This document shows positions 26,634 to 41,220 of a stretch of 64,000 nt of DNA, piece by piece. The notes under the pieces were generated by a model that was not told the origin of the DNA, did no database searches, and was given only the letters and a program-made list of their open reading frames with translations. The translations under genes were made by a program, and so were the position numbers. The stretch is taken from the NCBI GenBank assembly GCA_027563935.2, contig JANVAS020000231.1:10806001-10870000 (forward strand), given 5' to 3'. This stretch comes from Costus lasius. Its lineage: Eukaryota; Streptophyta; Magnoliopsida; Zingiberales; Costaceae. How positions within the stretch are numbered: position 1 is the first letter of the stretch; the number at the start of each line of letters is the position of its first letter.

Positions 26634-29600
26634 TCAAATATGGATCATAATCAAGATCAATATCCTCATCATTAAAAGATCAAGGTAAAGATAAATATTA
26701 ATATCAAGATTGAAAATCAATATTATCACAGAGATCAAAATCGAGTTTAAGATGAATATTTGGAGTAAGATAAAGTTGAAGATTATAAGATTAAAACTGA
26801 AATCGAAGATCAAAATGAAGATGAAGATAATTATCAAGAATAAGATCAATGTTATAATAACGAATGAGAATAAGATTAACAACAATTAAAGCTCATAATC
26901 GAGTTCAAAATTTTCATTATGATTAGATCAATATCAATATCAATAAAAATATTAAGATTAAAGAACAAGATTACAAACAAGATCAAAATCAAGTTTAAGA
27001 TTAAGATTAAAAAGAAGATAAAGATAAATATCATAAGATAAAGTTTGAAAAAATGATTAAAATCATGATCAACATCATGATCATGTACAAAATCAATATT
27101 AAATTAATATTGCAAAATGATAAATATCAAATATGGATCATAATCAAGATCAATATCCTCATCATTAAAAGATCAAGATAAAGATTAATATTAATATCAA
27201 GATTGAAAATCAATATTACTACAGAGAACAAAATCGAGTTTAAGAAGAATATTAGGAGTAAGATAAATATGAAGATTAGAAGATTAAAACCGAAATCTGA
27301 GATCAAAATGAAGATGAAGATAATTATCAAGAATAGGATCAATGTTATAATTAAGAATGAGAATAAGATTAATAAGAATTAGAGCTCATAATCGAGTTCA
27401 AAATTTTCATCATGATTAGATCAATATCAATATCAATAAAAATATTAAGATTAAAGACCAAGATTACAAACAAGATCAAAATCGAGTTTAAGATTAAGAT
27501 TAAAAAGAAGATAAAGATGAATATCATAAGAAGAAGTTTGAAAAAATGATTAAAATCATGATCAACATCATGATCATGGACAAAATCAATATTAAATTAA
27601 TATTGCAAAATGATAAATATCAAATATGAATCATAATCAAGATCAATATCCTCATCATTAAAAGATCAAGATAAAGATAAATATTAATATCAAGAATGAA
27701 AAACAATATTACCACAGAGATCAAAATCGAGTTTAAGATGAATATTAGGAGTAAGATAAAGTTGAAGATTATAAGATTAAAACTGAAATCGAAGATCAAA
27801 ATGAAGATGAAGATAATTATCAAGAATAAGATCAATGTTATAATAACGAATGAGAATAAGATTAACAACAATTAAAGCTCATAATCGAGTTCAAAATTTT
27901 CATTATGATTAGATCAATATCAATATCAATAAAAATATTAAGATTAAAGAACAAGATTACAAACAAGATCAAAATCAAGTTTAAGATTAAGATTAAAAAG
28001 AAGATAAAGATAAATATCATAAGATAAAGTTTGAAAAAATGATTAAAATCATGATCAACATCATGATCATGTACAAAATCAATATTAAATTAATATTGCA
28101 AAATGATAAATATCAAATATGGATCATAATCAAGATCAATATCCTCATCATTAAAAGATCAAGATAAAGATTAATATTAATATCAAGATTGAAAATCAAT
28201 ATTACTACAGAGAACAAAATCGAGTTTAAGAAGAATATTAGGAGTAAGATAAATATGAAGATTAGAAGATTAAAACCGAAATCTGAGATCAAAATGAAGA
28301 TGAAGATAATTATCAAGAATAGGATCAATGTTATAATTAAGAATGAGAATAAGATTAATAAGAATTAGAGCTCATAATCGAGTTCAAAATTTTCATCATG
28401 ATTAGATCAATATCAATATCAATAAAAATATTAAGATTAAAGACCAAGATTACAAACAAGATCAAAATCGAGTTTAAGATTAAGATTAAAAAGAAGATAA
28501 AGATGAATATCATAAGAAGAAGTTTGAAAAAATGATTAAAATCATGATCAACATCATGATCATGGACAAAATCAATATTAAATTAATATTGCAAAATGAT
28601 AAATATCAAATATGGATCATAATCAAGATCAATATCCTCATCATTAAAAGATCAAGATAAAGATAAATATTAATATCAAGAATGAAAAACAATATTACCA
28701 CAGAGATCAAAATCGAGTTTAAGATGAATATTAGGAGTAAGATAAAGTTGAAGATTATAAGATTAAAACTGAAATCGAAGATCAAAATGAAGATGAAGAT
28801 AATTATCAAGAATAAGATCAATGTTATAATAACGAATGAGAATAAGATTAACAACAATTAAAGCTCATAATCGAGTTCAAAATTTTCATTATGATTAGAT
28901 CAATATCAATATCAATAAAAATATTAAGATTAAAGAACAAGATTACAAACAAGATCAAAATCAAGTTTAAGATTAAGATTAAAAAGAAGATAAAGATAAA
29001 TATCATAAGATAAAGTTTGAAAAAATGATTAAAATCATGATCAACATCATGATCATGGACAAAATCAATATTAAATTAATATTGCAAAATGATAAATATC
29101 AAATATGGATCTTAATCAACATCAATATCCTCATCATTAAAAGATCAAGATAACGATAAATATTAATATCAAGATTGAAAATCAATATTACTACAGAGAA
29201 CAAAATCGAGTTTAAGAAGAATATTAGGAGTAAGATAAATATGAAGATTAGAAGATTAAAACCGAAATCTGAGATCAAAATGAAGATGAAGATAATTATC
29301 AAGAATAGGATCAATGTTATAATTAAGAATGAGAATAAGATTAATAAGAATTAGAGCTCATAATCGAGTTCAAAATTTTCATCATGATTAGATCAATATC
29401 AATATCAATAAAAATATTAAGATTAAAGACCAAGATTACAAACAAGATCAAAATCGAGTTTAAGATTAAGATTAAAAAGAAGATAAAGATGAATATCATA
29501 AGAAGAAGTTTGAAAAAATGATTAAAATCATGATCAACATCATGATCATGGACAAAATCAATATTAAATTAATATTGCAAAATGATAAATATCAAATATG

Positions 29601-31563
29601 GATCATAATCAAGATCAATATCCTCATCATTAAAAGATCAAGATAAAGATAAATATTAATATCAAGAATGAAAAACAATATTACCACAGAGATCAAAATC
29701 GAGTTTAAGATGAATATTAGGAGTAAGATAAAGTTGAAGATTATAAGATTAAAACTGAAATCGAAGATCAAAATGAAGATGAAGATAATTATCAAGAATA
29801 AGATCAATGTTATAATAACGAATGAGAATAAGATTAACAACAATTAAAGCTCATAATCGAGTTCAAAATTTTCATTATGATTAGATCAATATCAATATCA
29901 ATAAAAATATTAAGATTAAAGAACAAGATTACAAACAAGATCAAAATCAAGTTTAAGATTAAGATTAAAAAGAAGATAAAGATAAATATCATAAGATAAA
30001 GTTTGAAAAAATGATTAAAATCATGATCAACATCCTGATCATGTACAAAATCAATATTAAATTAATATTGCAAAATGATAAATATCAAATATGGATCATA
30101 ATCAAGATCAATATCCTCATCATTAAAAGATCAAGATAACGATAAATATTAATATCAAGATTGAAAATCAATATTACTACAGAGAACAAAATCGAGTTTA
30201 AGAAGAATATTAGGAGTAAGATAAATATGAAGATTAGAAGATTAAAACCGAAATCTGAGATCAAAATGAAGATGAAGATAATTATCAAGAATAGGATCAA
30301 TGTTATAATTAAGAATGAGAATAAGATTAATAAGAATTAGAGCTCATAATCGAGTTCAAAATTTTCATCATGATTAGATCAATATCAATATCAATAAAAA
30401 TATTAAGATTAAAGACCAAGATTACAAACAAGATCAAAATCGAGTTTAAGATTAAGATTAAAAAGAAGATAAAGATGAATATCATAAGAAGAAGTTTGAA
30501 AAAATGATTAAAATCATGATCAACATCATGATCATGGACAAAATCAATATTAAATTAATATTGCAAAATGATAAATATCAAATATGGATCATAATCAAGA
30601 TCAATATCCTCATCATTAAAAGATCAAGATAAAGATAAATATTAATATCAAGAATGAAAAACAATATTACCACAGAGATCAAAATCGAGTTTAAGATGAA
30701 TATTAGGAGTAAGATAAAGTTGAAGATTATAAGATTAAAACTGAAATCGAAGATCAAAATGAAGATGAAGATAATTATCAAGAATAAGATCAATGTTATA
30801 ATAACGAATGAGAATAAGATTAACAACAATTAAAGCTCATAATCGAGTTCAAAATTTTCATTATGATTAGATCAATATCAATATCAATAAAAATATTAAG
30901 ATTAAAGAACAAGATTACAAACAAGATCAAAATCAAGTTTAAGATTAAGATTAAAAAGAAGATAAAGATAAATATCATAAGATAAAGTTTGAAAAAATGA
31001 TTAAAATCATGATCAACATCCTGATCATGTACAAAATCAATATTAAATTAATATTGCAAAATGATAAATATCAAATATGGATCATAATCAAGATCAATAT
31101 CCTCATCATTAAAAGATCAAGATAACGATAAATATTAATATCAAGATTGAAAATCAATATTACCACAGAGAACAAAATCGAGTTTAAGAAGAATATTAGG
31201 AGCAAGATAAATATGAAGATTAGAAGATTAAAACCGAAATCTGAGATCAAAATGAAGATGAAGATAATTATCAAGAATAGGATCAATGTTATAATTAAGA
31301 ATGAGAATAAGATTAATAAGAATTAGATCTCATAATCGAGTTCAAAATTTTCATCATGATTAGATCAATATCAATATCAATAAAAATATTAAGATTAAAG
31401 ACCAAGATTACAAACAAGATCAAAATCGAGTTTAAGATTAAGATTAAAAAGAAGCTAAAGATGAATATCATAAGAAGAAGTTTGAAAAAATGATTAAAAT
31501 CATGAACAACATCATGATCATGGACAAAATCAATATTAAATTAATATTGCAAAATGATAAATA
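26634..31563 (+). repeat. A-B dimeric higher-order repeat (986 bp, about five copies)
   Basis: A anchors at 27127, 28113, 29099, 30085 and 31071 alternate with B anchors at 27620, 28606, 29592 and 30578. The marker AATAAGAATTAG recurs near 27371, 28357, 29343, 30329 and 31315, exactly 986 bp apart. The B monomers share GAATGAAAAACAAT. A further marker, CATCCTGATCATG, is limited to the last two copies (near 30030 and 31016), so those two are the closest relatives. The leading 26634 monomer is type D. Confidence 0.92.
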
Positions 31564-34521
31564 TCAAATATGGATCATAATCAAGATCAATATCCTCATC
31601 ATTAAAAGATCAAGATAAAGATAAATATTAATATCAAGATTGAAAATCAATATTACCACAGAGATCAAAATCGAGTTTAAGAAGAATATTAGGAGTAAGA
31701 TAAAGTTGAAGATTATAAGATTAAAACTGAAATCGAAGATCAAAATGAAGATGAAGATAATTATCAAGAATAAGATCAATGTTATAATAATGAATGAGAA
31801 TAAGATTAACAACAATTAAAGCTCATAATCGAGTTCAAAATTTTCATCATGATTAGATCAATATCAATATCAATAAAAATATTAAGATTAAAGACCAAGA
31901 TTACAAACAAGATCAAAATCGAGTTTAAGATTAATATTAAAAAGAAGATAAAGATGAATATCATAAGAAGAAGTTTGAAAAAATGATTAAAATCATGATT
32001 AAAATCATGATCATGGACAAAATCAATATTAAATTAATATTGCAAAATGATAAATATCAAATATGGATCATAATCAAGATCAATATCCTCATCATTAAAA
32101 GATCAAGATAAAGATAAATATTAATATCAAGATTGAAAATCAATATTATCACAGAGATCAAAATCGAGTTTAAGATGAATATTTGGAGTAAGATAAAGTT
32201 GAAGATTATAAGATTAAAACTGAAATCTAAGATCAAAATGAAGATGAAGATAATTATCAAGAATAAGATCAATGTTATAATAACGAATGAGAATAAGATT
32301 AACAACAATTAAAGCTCATAATCGAGTTCAAAATTTTCATCATGATTAGATCAATATCAATATCAATAAAAATATTAAGATTAAAGAACAAGATTACAAA
32401 CAAGATCAAAATCGAGTTTAAGATTAAGATTAAAAAGAAGATAAAGATAAATATCATAAGATAAGGTTTGAAAAAATGATTAAAATCATGATCAACATCA
32501 TGATCATGGACAAAATCAATATTAAATTAATATTGCAAAATGATAAATATCAAATATGGATCATAATCAACATCAATATCCTCATCATTAAAAGATCAAG
32601 ATAATGATAAATATTAATATCAAGATTGAAAATCAATATTACCACAGAGAACAAAATCGAGTTTAAGAAGAATATTAGGAGTAAGATAAATATGAAGATT
32701 AGAAGATTAAAACCGAAATCTGAGATCAAAATGAAGATGAAGATAATTATCAAGAATAGGATCAATGTTATAATTAAGAATGAGAATAAGATTAATAACA
32801 ATTAAAGCTCATAATCGAGTTCAAAATTTTCATCATGATTAGATCAATATCAATATCAATAAAAATATTAAGATTAAAGACCAAGATTACAAACAAGATC
32901 AAAATCGAGTTTAAGATTAAGATTAAAAAGAAGATAAAGATGAATATCATAAGAAGAAGTTTGAAAAAATGATTAAAATCATGATCAACATCATGATCAT
33001 GGACAAAATCAATATTAAATTAATATTGCAAAATGATAAATATCAAATATGGATCATAATCAACATCAATATCCTCATCATTAAAAGATCAAGATAACGA
33101 TAAATATTAATATCAAGATTGAAAATCAATATTACCACAGAGAACAAAATCGAGTTTAAGAAGAATATTAGGAGTAAGATAAATATGAAGATTAGAACAT
33201 TAAAACCGAAATCTGAGATCAAAATGAAGATCAAGATAATTATCAAGAATAGGATCAATGTTATAATTAAGAATGAGAATAAGATTAATAACAATTAAAG
33301 CTCATAATCGAGTTCAAAATTTTCATCATGATTAGATCAATATCAATATCAATAAAAATATTAAGATTAAAGACCAAGATTACAAACAAGATCAAAATCG
33401 AGTTTAAGATTAAGATTAAAAAGAAGATAAAGATGAATATCATAAGAAGAAGTTTGAAAAAATGATTAAAATCATGATCAACATCATGATCATGGACAAA
33501 ATCAATATTAAATTAATATTGCAAAATGATAAATATCAAATATGGATCATAATCAAGATCAATATCCTCATCATTAAAAGATCAAGATAAAGATTAATAT
33601 TAATATCAAGATTGAAAATCTATATTACCACAGAGAACAAAATCGAGTTTAAGAAGAATATTAGGAGTAAGATAAATATGAAGATTAGAAGATTAAAACC
33701 GAAATCTGAGATCAAAATGAAGATGAAGATAATTATCAAGAATAGGATCAATGTTATAATTAAGAATGAGAATAAGATTAATAACAATTAAAGCTCATAA
33801 TCGAGTTCAAAATTTTCATCATGATTAGATCAATATCAATATCAATAAAAATATTAAGATTAAAGACCAAGATTACAAACAAGATCGAAATCGAGTTTAA
33901 GATTAAGATTAAAAAGAAGATAAAGATGAATATCATAAGAAGAAGTTTGAAAAAATGATTAAAATCATGATCAACATCATGATCATGGACAAAATCAATA
34001 TTAAATTAATATTGCAAAATGATAAATATCAAATATGGATCATAATCAAGATCAATATCCTCATCATTAAAAGATCAAGATAAAGATAAATATTAATATC
34101 AAGAATGAAAATCAATATTACCACAGAGATCAAAATCTAGTTTAAGATGAATATTAGGAGTAAGATAAAGTTGAAGATTATAAGATTAAAACTGAAATCG
34201 AAGATCAAAATGAAGATGAAGATAATTATCAAGAATAAGATCAATGTTATAATAACGAATGAGAATAAGATTAACAACAATTAAAGCTCATAATCGAGTT
34301 CAAAATTTTCATTATGATTAGATCAATATCAATATCAATAAAAATATTAAGATTAAAGAACAAGATTACAAACAAGATCAAAATCAAGTTTAAGATTAAG
34401 ATTAAAAAGAAGATAAAGATAAATATCATAAGATAAAGTTTGAGAAAATGATTAAAATCATGATCAACATCATGATCATGTACAAAATCAATATTAAATT
34501 AATATTGCAAAATGATAAATA
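31564..34521 (+). repeat. Mosaic segment with D and A monomers
   Basis: The segment contains a B-like monomer with one A-type base (AAGAAGAATATTAGG at 31564), a D monomer at 32057, and three consecutive A monomers at 32550, 33043 and 33536. It ends with a B monomer at 34029 bearing AATCTAGTTT. It resembles 24.4-26.6 kb with whole monomers added or missing. ATCGAAATCG at about 33884 matches the copy near 25010. Confidence 0.78.
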
Positions 34522-37500
34522 TCAAATATGGATCATAATCAAGATCAATATCCTCATCATTAAAAGATCAAGATAAAGATAAATATTAATATCAAGATTG
34601 AAAATCAATATTACCACAGAGAACAAAATCGAGTTTAAGAAGAATATTAGGAGTAAGATAAATATGAAGATTAGAAGATTAAAACCGAAATCTGAGATCA
34701 AAATGAAGATGAAGATAATTATCAAGAATAGGATCAATGTTATAATTAAGAATGAGAATAAGATTAATAACAATTAGAGCTCATAATCGAGTTCAAAATT
34801 TTCATCATGATTAGATCAATATCAATATCAATAAAAATATTAAGATTAAAGAACAAGATTACAAACAAGATCAAAATCAAGTTTAAGATTAAGATTAAAA
34901 AGAAGATAAAGATAAATATCATAAGATAAAGTTTGAAAAAATGATTAAAATCATGATCAACATCATGATCATGGACAAAGTCAATATTAAATTAATATTG
35001 CAAAATGATAAATATCAAATATGGATCATAATCAAGATCAATATCCTCATCATTAAAAGATCAAGATAAAGATAAATATTAATATCAAGATTGAAAATCA
35101 ATATTACCTCAGAGAACAAAATCGAGTTTAAGAAGAATATTAGGAGTAAGATAAATATGAAGATTAGAAGATTAAAACCGAAATCTGAGATCAAAATGAA
35201 GATGAAGATAATTATCAAGAATAGGATCAATGTTATAATTAAGAATGAGAATAAGATTAATAACAATTAGAGCTCATAATCGAGTTCAAAATTTTCATCA
35301 TGATTAGATCAATATCAATATCAATAAAAATATTAAGATTAAAGACCAAGATTACAAACAAGATCAAAATCGAGTTTAAGATTAAGATTAAAAAGAAGAT
35401 AAAGATGAATATCATAAGAAGAAGTTTGAAAAAATGATTAAAATCATGATCAACATCATGATCATGGACAAAATCAATATTAAATTAATATTGCAAAATG
35501 ATAAATATCAAATATGGATCATAATCAAGATCAATATCCTCATCATTAAAAGATCAAGATAAAGATAAATATTAATATCAAGAATGAAAAACAATATTAC
35601 CACAGAGATCAAAATCGAGTTTAAGATGAATATTAGGAGTAAGATAAAGTTGAAGATTATAAGATTAAAACTGAAATCGAAGATCAAAATGAAGATGAAG
35701 ATAATTATCAAGAATAAGATCAATGTTATAATAACGAATGAGAATAAGATTAACAACAATTAAAGCTCATAATCGAGTTCAAAATTTTCATTATGATTAG
35801 ATCAATATCAATATCAATAAAAATATTAAGATTAAAGAACAAGATTACAAACAAGATCAAAATCAAGTTTAAGATTAAGATTAAAAAGAAGATAAAGATA
35901 AATATCATAAGATAAAGTTTGAAAAAATGATTAAAATCATGATCAACATCATGATCATGTACAAAATCAATATTAAATTAATATTGCAAAATGATAAATA
36001 TCAAATATGGATCATAATCAAGATCAATATCCTCATCATTAAAAGATCAAGATAAAGATTAATATTAATATCAAGATTGAAAATCAATATTACTACAGAG
36101 AACAAAATCGAGTTTAAGAAGAATATTAGGAGTAAGATAAATATGAAGATTAGAAGATTAAAACCGAAATCTGAGATCAAAATGAAGATGAAGATAATTA
36201 TCAAGAATAGGATCAATGTTATAATTAAGAATGAGAATAAGATTAATAACAATTAGAGCTCATAATCGAGTTCAAAATTTTCATCATGATTAGATCAATA
36301 TCAATATCAATAAAAATATTAAGATTAAAGACCAAGATTACAAACTAGATCAAAATCGAGTTTAAGATTAAGATTAAAAAGAAGATAAAGATGAATATCA
36401 TAAGAAGAAGTTTGAAAAAATGATTAAAATCATGATCAACATCATGATCATGGACAAAATCAATATTAAATTAATATTGCAAAATGATAAATATCAAATA
36501 TGGATCATAATCAAGATCAATATCCTCATCATTAAAAGATCAAGATAAAGATAAATATTAATATCAAGAATGAAAAACAATATTACCACAGAGATCAAAA
36601 TCGAGTTTAAGATGAATATTAGGAGTAAGATAAAGTTGAAGATTATAAGATTAAAACTGAAATCGAAGATCAAAATGAAGATGAAGATAATTATCAAGAA
36701 TAAGATCAATGTTATAATAACGAATGAGAATAAGATTAACAACAATTAAAGCTCATAATCGAGTTCAAAATTTTCATTATGATTAGATCAATATCAATAT
36801 CAATAAAAATATTAAGATTAAAGAACAAGATTACAAACAAGATCAAAATCAAGTTTAAGATTAAGATTAAAAAGAAGATAAAGATAAATATCATAAGATA
36901 AAGTTTGAAAAAATGATTAAAATCATGATCAACATCATGATCATGTACAAAATCAATATTAAATTAATATTGCAAAATGATAAATATCAAATATGGATCA
37001 TAATCAAGATCAATATCCTCATCATTAAAAGATCAAGATAAAGATTAATATTAATATCAAGATTGAAAATCAATATTACCACAGAGAACAAAATCGAGTT
37101 TAAGAAGAATATTAGGAGTAAGATAAATATGAAGATTAGAAGATTAAAACCGAAATCTGAGATCAAAATGAAGATGAAGATAATTATCAAGAATAGGATC
37201 AATGTTATAATTAAGAATGAGAATAAGATTAATAACAATTAGAGCTCATAATCGAGTTCAAAATTTTCATCATGATTAGATCAATATCAATATCAATAAA
37301 AATATTAAGATTAAAGAACAAGATTACAAACAAGATCAAAATCAAGTTTAAGATTAAGATTAAAAAGAAGATAAAGATAAATATCATAAGATAAAGTTTG
37401 AAAAAATGATTAAAATCATGATCAACATCATGATCATGGACAAAGTCAATATTAAATTAATATTGCAAAATGATAAATATCAAATATGGATCATAATCAA

Positions 37501-40500
37501 GATCAATATCCTCATCATTAAAAGATCAAGATAAAGATAAATATTAATATCAAGATTGAAAATCAATATTACCTCAGAGAACAAAATCGAGTTTAAGAAG
37601 AATATTAGGAGTAAGATAAATATGAAGATTAGAAGATTAAAACCGAAATCTGAGATCAAAATGAAGATGAAGATAATTATCAAGAATAGGATCAATGTTA
37701 TAATTAAGAATGAGAATAAGATTAATAACAATTAGAGCTCATAATCGAGTTCAAAATTTTCATCATGATTAGATCAATATCAATATCAATAAAAATATTA
37801 AGATTAAAGACCAAGATTACTAACAAGATCAAAATCGAGTTTAAGATTAAGATTAAAAAGAAGATAAAGATGAATATCATAAGAAGAAGTTTGAAAAAAT
37901 GATTAAAATCATGATCAACATCATGATCATGGACAAAATCAATATTAAATTAATATTGCAAAATGATAAATATCAAATATGGATCATAATCAAGATCAAT
38001 ATCCTCATCATTAAAAGATCAAGATAAAGATAAATATTAATATCAAGAATGAAAAACAATATTACCACAGAGATCAAAATCGAGTTTAAGATGAATATTA
38101 GGAGTAAGATAAAGTTGAAGATTATAAGATTAAAACTGAAATCGAAGATCAAAATGAAGATGAAGATAATTATCAAGAATAAGATCAATGTTATAATAAC
38201 GAATGAGAATAAGATTAACAACAATTAAAGCTCATAATCGAGTTCAAAATTTTCATTATGATTAGATCAATATCAATATCAATAAAAATATTAAGATTAA
38301 AGAACAAGATTACAAACAAGATCAAAATCAAGTTTAAGATTAAGATTAAAAAGAAGATAAAGATAAATATCATAAGATAAAGTTTGAAAAAATGATTAAA
38401 ATCATGATCAACATCATGATCATGTACAAAATCAATATTAAATTAATATTGCAAAATGATAAATATCAAATATGGATCATAATCAAGATCAATATCCTCA
38501 TCATTAAAAGATCAAGATAAAGATTAATATTAATATCAAGATTGAAAATCAATATTACCACAGAGAACAAAATCGAGTTTAAGAAGAATATTAGGAGTAA
38601 GATAAATATGAAGATTAGAAGATTAAAACCGAAATCTGAGATCAAAATGAAGATGAAGATAATTATCAAGAATAGGATCAATGTTATAATTAAGAATGAG
38701 AATAAGATTAATAACAATTAGAGCTCATAATCGAGTTCAAAATTTTCATCATGATTAGATCAATATCAATATCAATAAAAATATTAAGATTAAAGAACAA
38801 GATTACAAACAAGATCAAAATCAAGTTTAAGATTAAGATTAAAAAGAAGATAAAGATAAATATCATAAGATAAAGTTTGAAAAAATGATTAAAATCATGA
38901 TCAACATCATGATCATGGACAAAGTCAATATTAAATTAATATTGCAATATGATAAATATCAAATATGGATCATAATCAAGATCAATATCCTCATCATTAA
39001 AAGATCAAGATAAAGATAAATATTAATATCAAGATTGAAAATCAATATTACCTCAGAGAACAAAATCGAGTTTAAGAAGAATATTAGGAGTAAGATAAAT
39101 ATGAAGATTAGAAGATTAAAACCGAAATCTGAGATCAAAATGAAGATGAAGATAATTATCAAGAATAGGATCAATGTTATAATTAAGAATGAGAATAAGA
39201 TTAATAACAATTAGAGCTCATAATCGAGTTCAAAATTTTCATCATGATTAGATCAATATCAATATCAATAAAAATATTAAGATTAAAGACCAAGATTACT
39301 AACAAGATCAAAATCGAGTTTAAGATTAAGATTAAAAAGAAGATAAAGATGAATATCATAAGAAGAAGTTTGAAAAAATGATTAAAATCATGATCAACAT
39401 CATGATCATGGACAAAATCAATATTAAATTAATATTGCAAAATGATAAATATCAAATATGGATCATAATCAAGATCAATATCCTCATCATTAAAAGATCA
39501 AGATAAAGATAAATATTAATATCAAGAATGAAAAACAATATTACCACAGAGATCAAAATCGAGTTTAAGATGAATATTAGGAGTAAGATAAAGTTGAAGA
39601 TTATAAGATTAAAACTGAAATCGAAGATCAAAATGAAGATGAAGATAATTATCAAGAATAAGATCAATGTTATAATAACGAATGAGAATAAGATTAACAA
39701 CAATTAAAGCTCATAATCGAGTTCAAAATTTTCATTATGATTAGATCAATATCAATATCAATAAAAATATTAAGATTAAAGAACAAGATTACAAACAAGA
39801 TCAAAATCAAGTTTAAGATTAAGATTAAAAAGAAGATAAAGATAAATATCATAAGATAAAGTTTGAAAAAATGATTAAAATCATGATCAACATCATGATC
39901 ATGTACAAAATCAATATTAAATTAATATTGCAAAATGATAAATATCAAATATGGATCATAATCAAGATCAATATCCTCATCATTAAAAGATCAAGATAAA
40001 GATTAATATTAATATCAAGATTGAAAATCAATATTACTACAGAGAACAAAATCGAGTTTAAGAAGAATATTAGGAGTAAGATAAATATGAAGATTAGAAG
40101 ATTAAAACCGAAATCTGAGATCAAAATGAAGATGAAGATAATTATCAAGAATAGGATCAATGTTATAATTAAGAATGAGAATAAGATTAATAACAATTAG
40201 AGCTCATAATCGAGTTCAAAATTTTCATCATGATTAGATCAATATCAATATCAATAAAAATATTAAGATTAAAGACCAAGATTACAAACAAGATCAAAAT
40301 CGAGTTTAAGATTAAGATTAAAAAGAAGATAAAGATGAATATCATAAGAAGAAGTTTGAAAAAATGATTAAAATCATGATCAACATCATGATCATGGACA
40401 AAATCAATATTAAATTAATATTGCAAAATGATAAATATCAAATATGGATCATAATCAAGATCAATATCCTCATCATTAAAAGATCAAGATAAAGATAAAT

Positions 40501-40930
40501 ATTAATATCAAGAATGAAAAACAATATTACCACAGAGATCAAAATCGAGTTTAAGATGAATATTAGGAGTAAGATAAAGTTGAAGATTATAAGATTAAAA
40601 CTGAAATCGAAGATCAAAATGAAGATGAAGATAATTATCAAGAATAAGATCAATGTTATAATAACGAATGAGAATAAGATTAACAACAATTAAAGCTCAT
40701 AATCGAGTTCAAAATTTTCATTATGATTAGATCAATATCAATATCAATAAAAATATTAAGATTAAAGAACAAGATTACAAACAAGATCAAAATCGAGTTT
40801 AAGATTAAGATTAAAAAGAAGATAAAGATAAATATCATAAGATAAAGTTTGAAAAAATGATTAAAATCATGATCAACATCATGATCATGGACAAAATCAA
40901 TATTAAATTAATATTGCAAAATGATAAATA
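34522..40930 (+). repeat. A-B-A trimer and related pentamer (1479 and 2465 bp)
   Basis: The A variant with ACCTCAGAG is at 35015, 37480 and 38959. In each case it is preceded by GACAAAGTCAATATT (near 34976, 37441 and 38920). Spacings are 2465 bp (five monomers) and then 1479 bp (three monomers). The 3-mer A-B-A from 37480 repeats at 38959, including ATTACTAACAAG near 37818 and 39297. Single-base private changes such as TGCAATATG near 38945 separate the copies. Confidence 0.9.
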
Positions 40931-41215
40931 TCAAATATGGATCATAATCAAGATCAATATCCTCATCATTAAAAGATCAAGATAAAGATAAATATTAATA
41001 TCAAGATTGAAAATCAATATTACCACAGAGAACAAAATCGAGTTTAAGAAGAATATTAGGAGTAAGATAAATATGAAGATTAGAAGATTAAAACCGAAAT
41101 CTGAGATCAAAATGAAGATGAAGATAATTATCAAGAATAGGATCAATGTTATAATTAAGAATGAGAATAAGATTAATAACAATTAAAGCTCATAATCGAG
41201 TTCAAAATTTTCATC

Positions 41216-41220
41216 ATGAT
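41216..41220 (+). repeat. Left target-site duplication ATGAT
   Basis: ATGAT immediately precedes the LTR's TG terminus and is part of the satellite word TTCATCATGATTAGATC. The same five bases follow the LTR, which is the signature of integrase-mediated insertion. Confidence 0.93.

Larger units (their letters stand above)
1..41220 (+). repeat. Left arm of 493-bp AT-rich satellite array
   Basis: About 84 tandem monomers run head to tail in one orientation. The anchor TCAAATATGGATC recurs at 303, 793, 1285, 1775, 2268, 2761 and so on up to 40931. Spacing is 493 bp in most monomers, with a few of 490, 492 or 481 bp and one of 254 bp. The sequence is AT-rich and the plus strand is A/purine-rich, built from degenerate GATCAA, AAGATT and GAAGAT words. 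No gene, RNA or transposon interrupts this arm. The tandem structure is read directly; calling it a plant heterochromatic satellite is inference. I do not recognise it as a named family. Confidence 0.98.
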
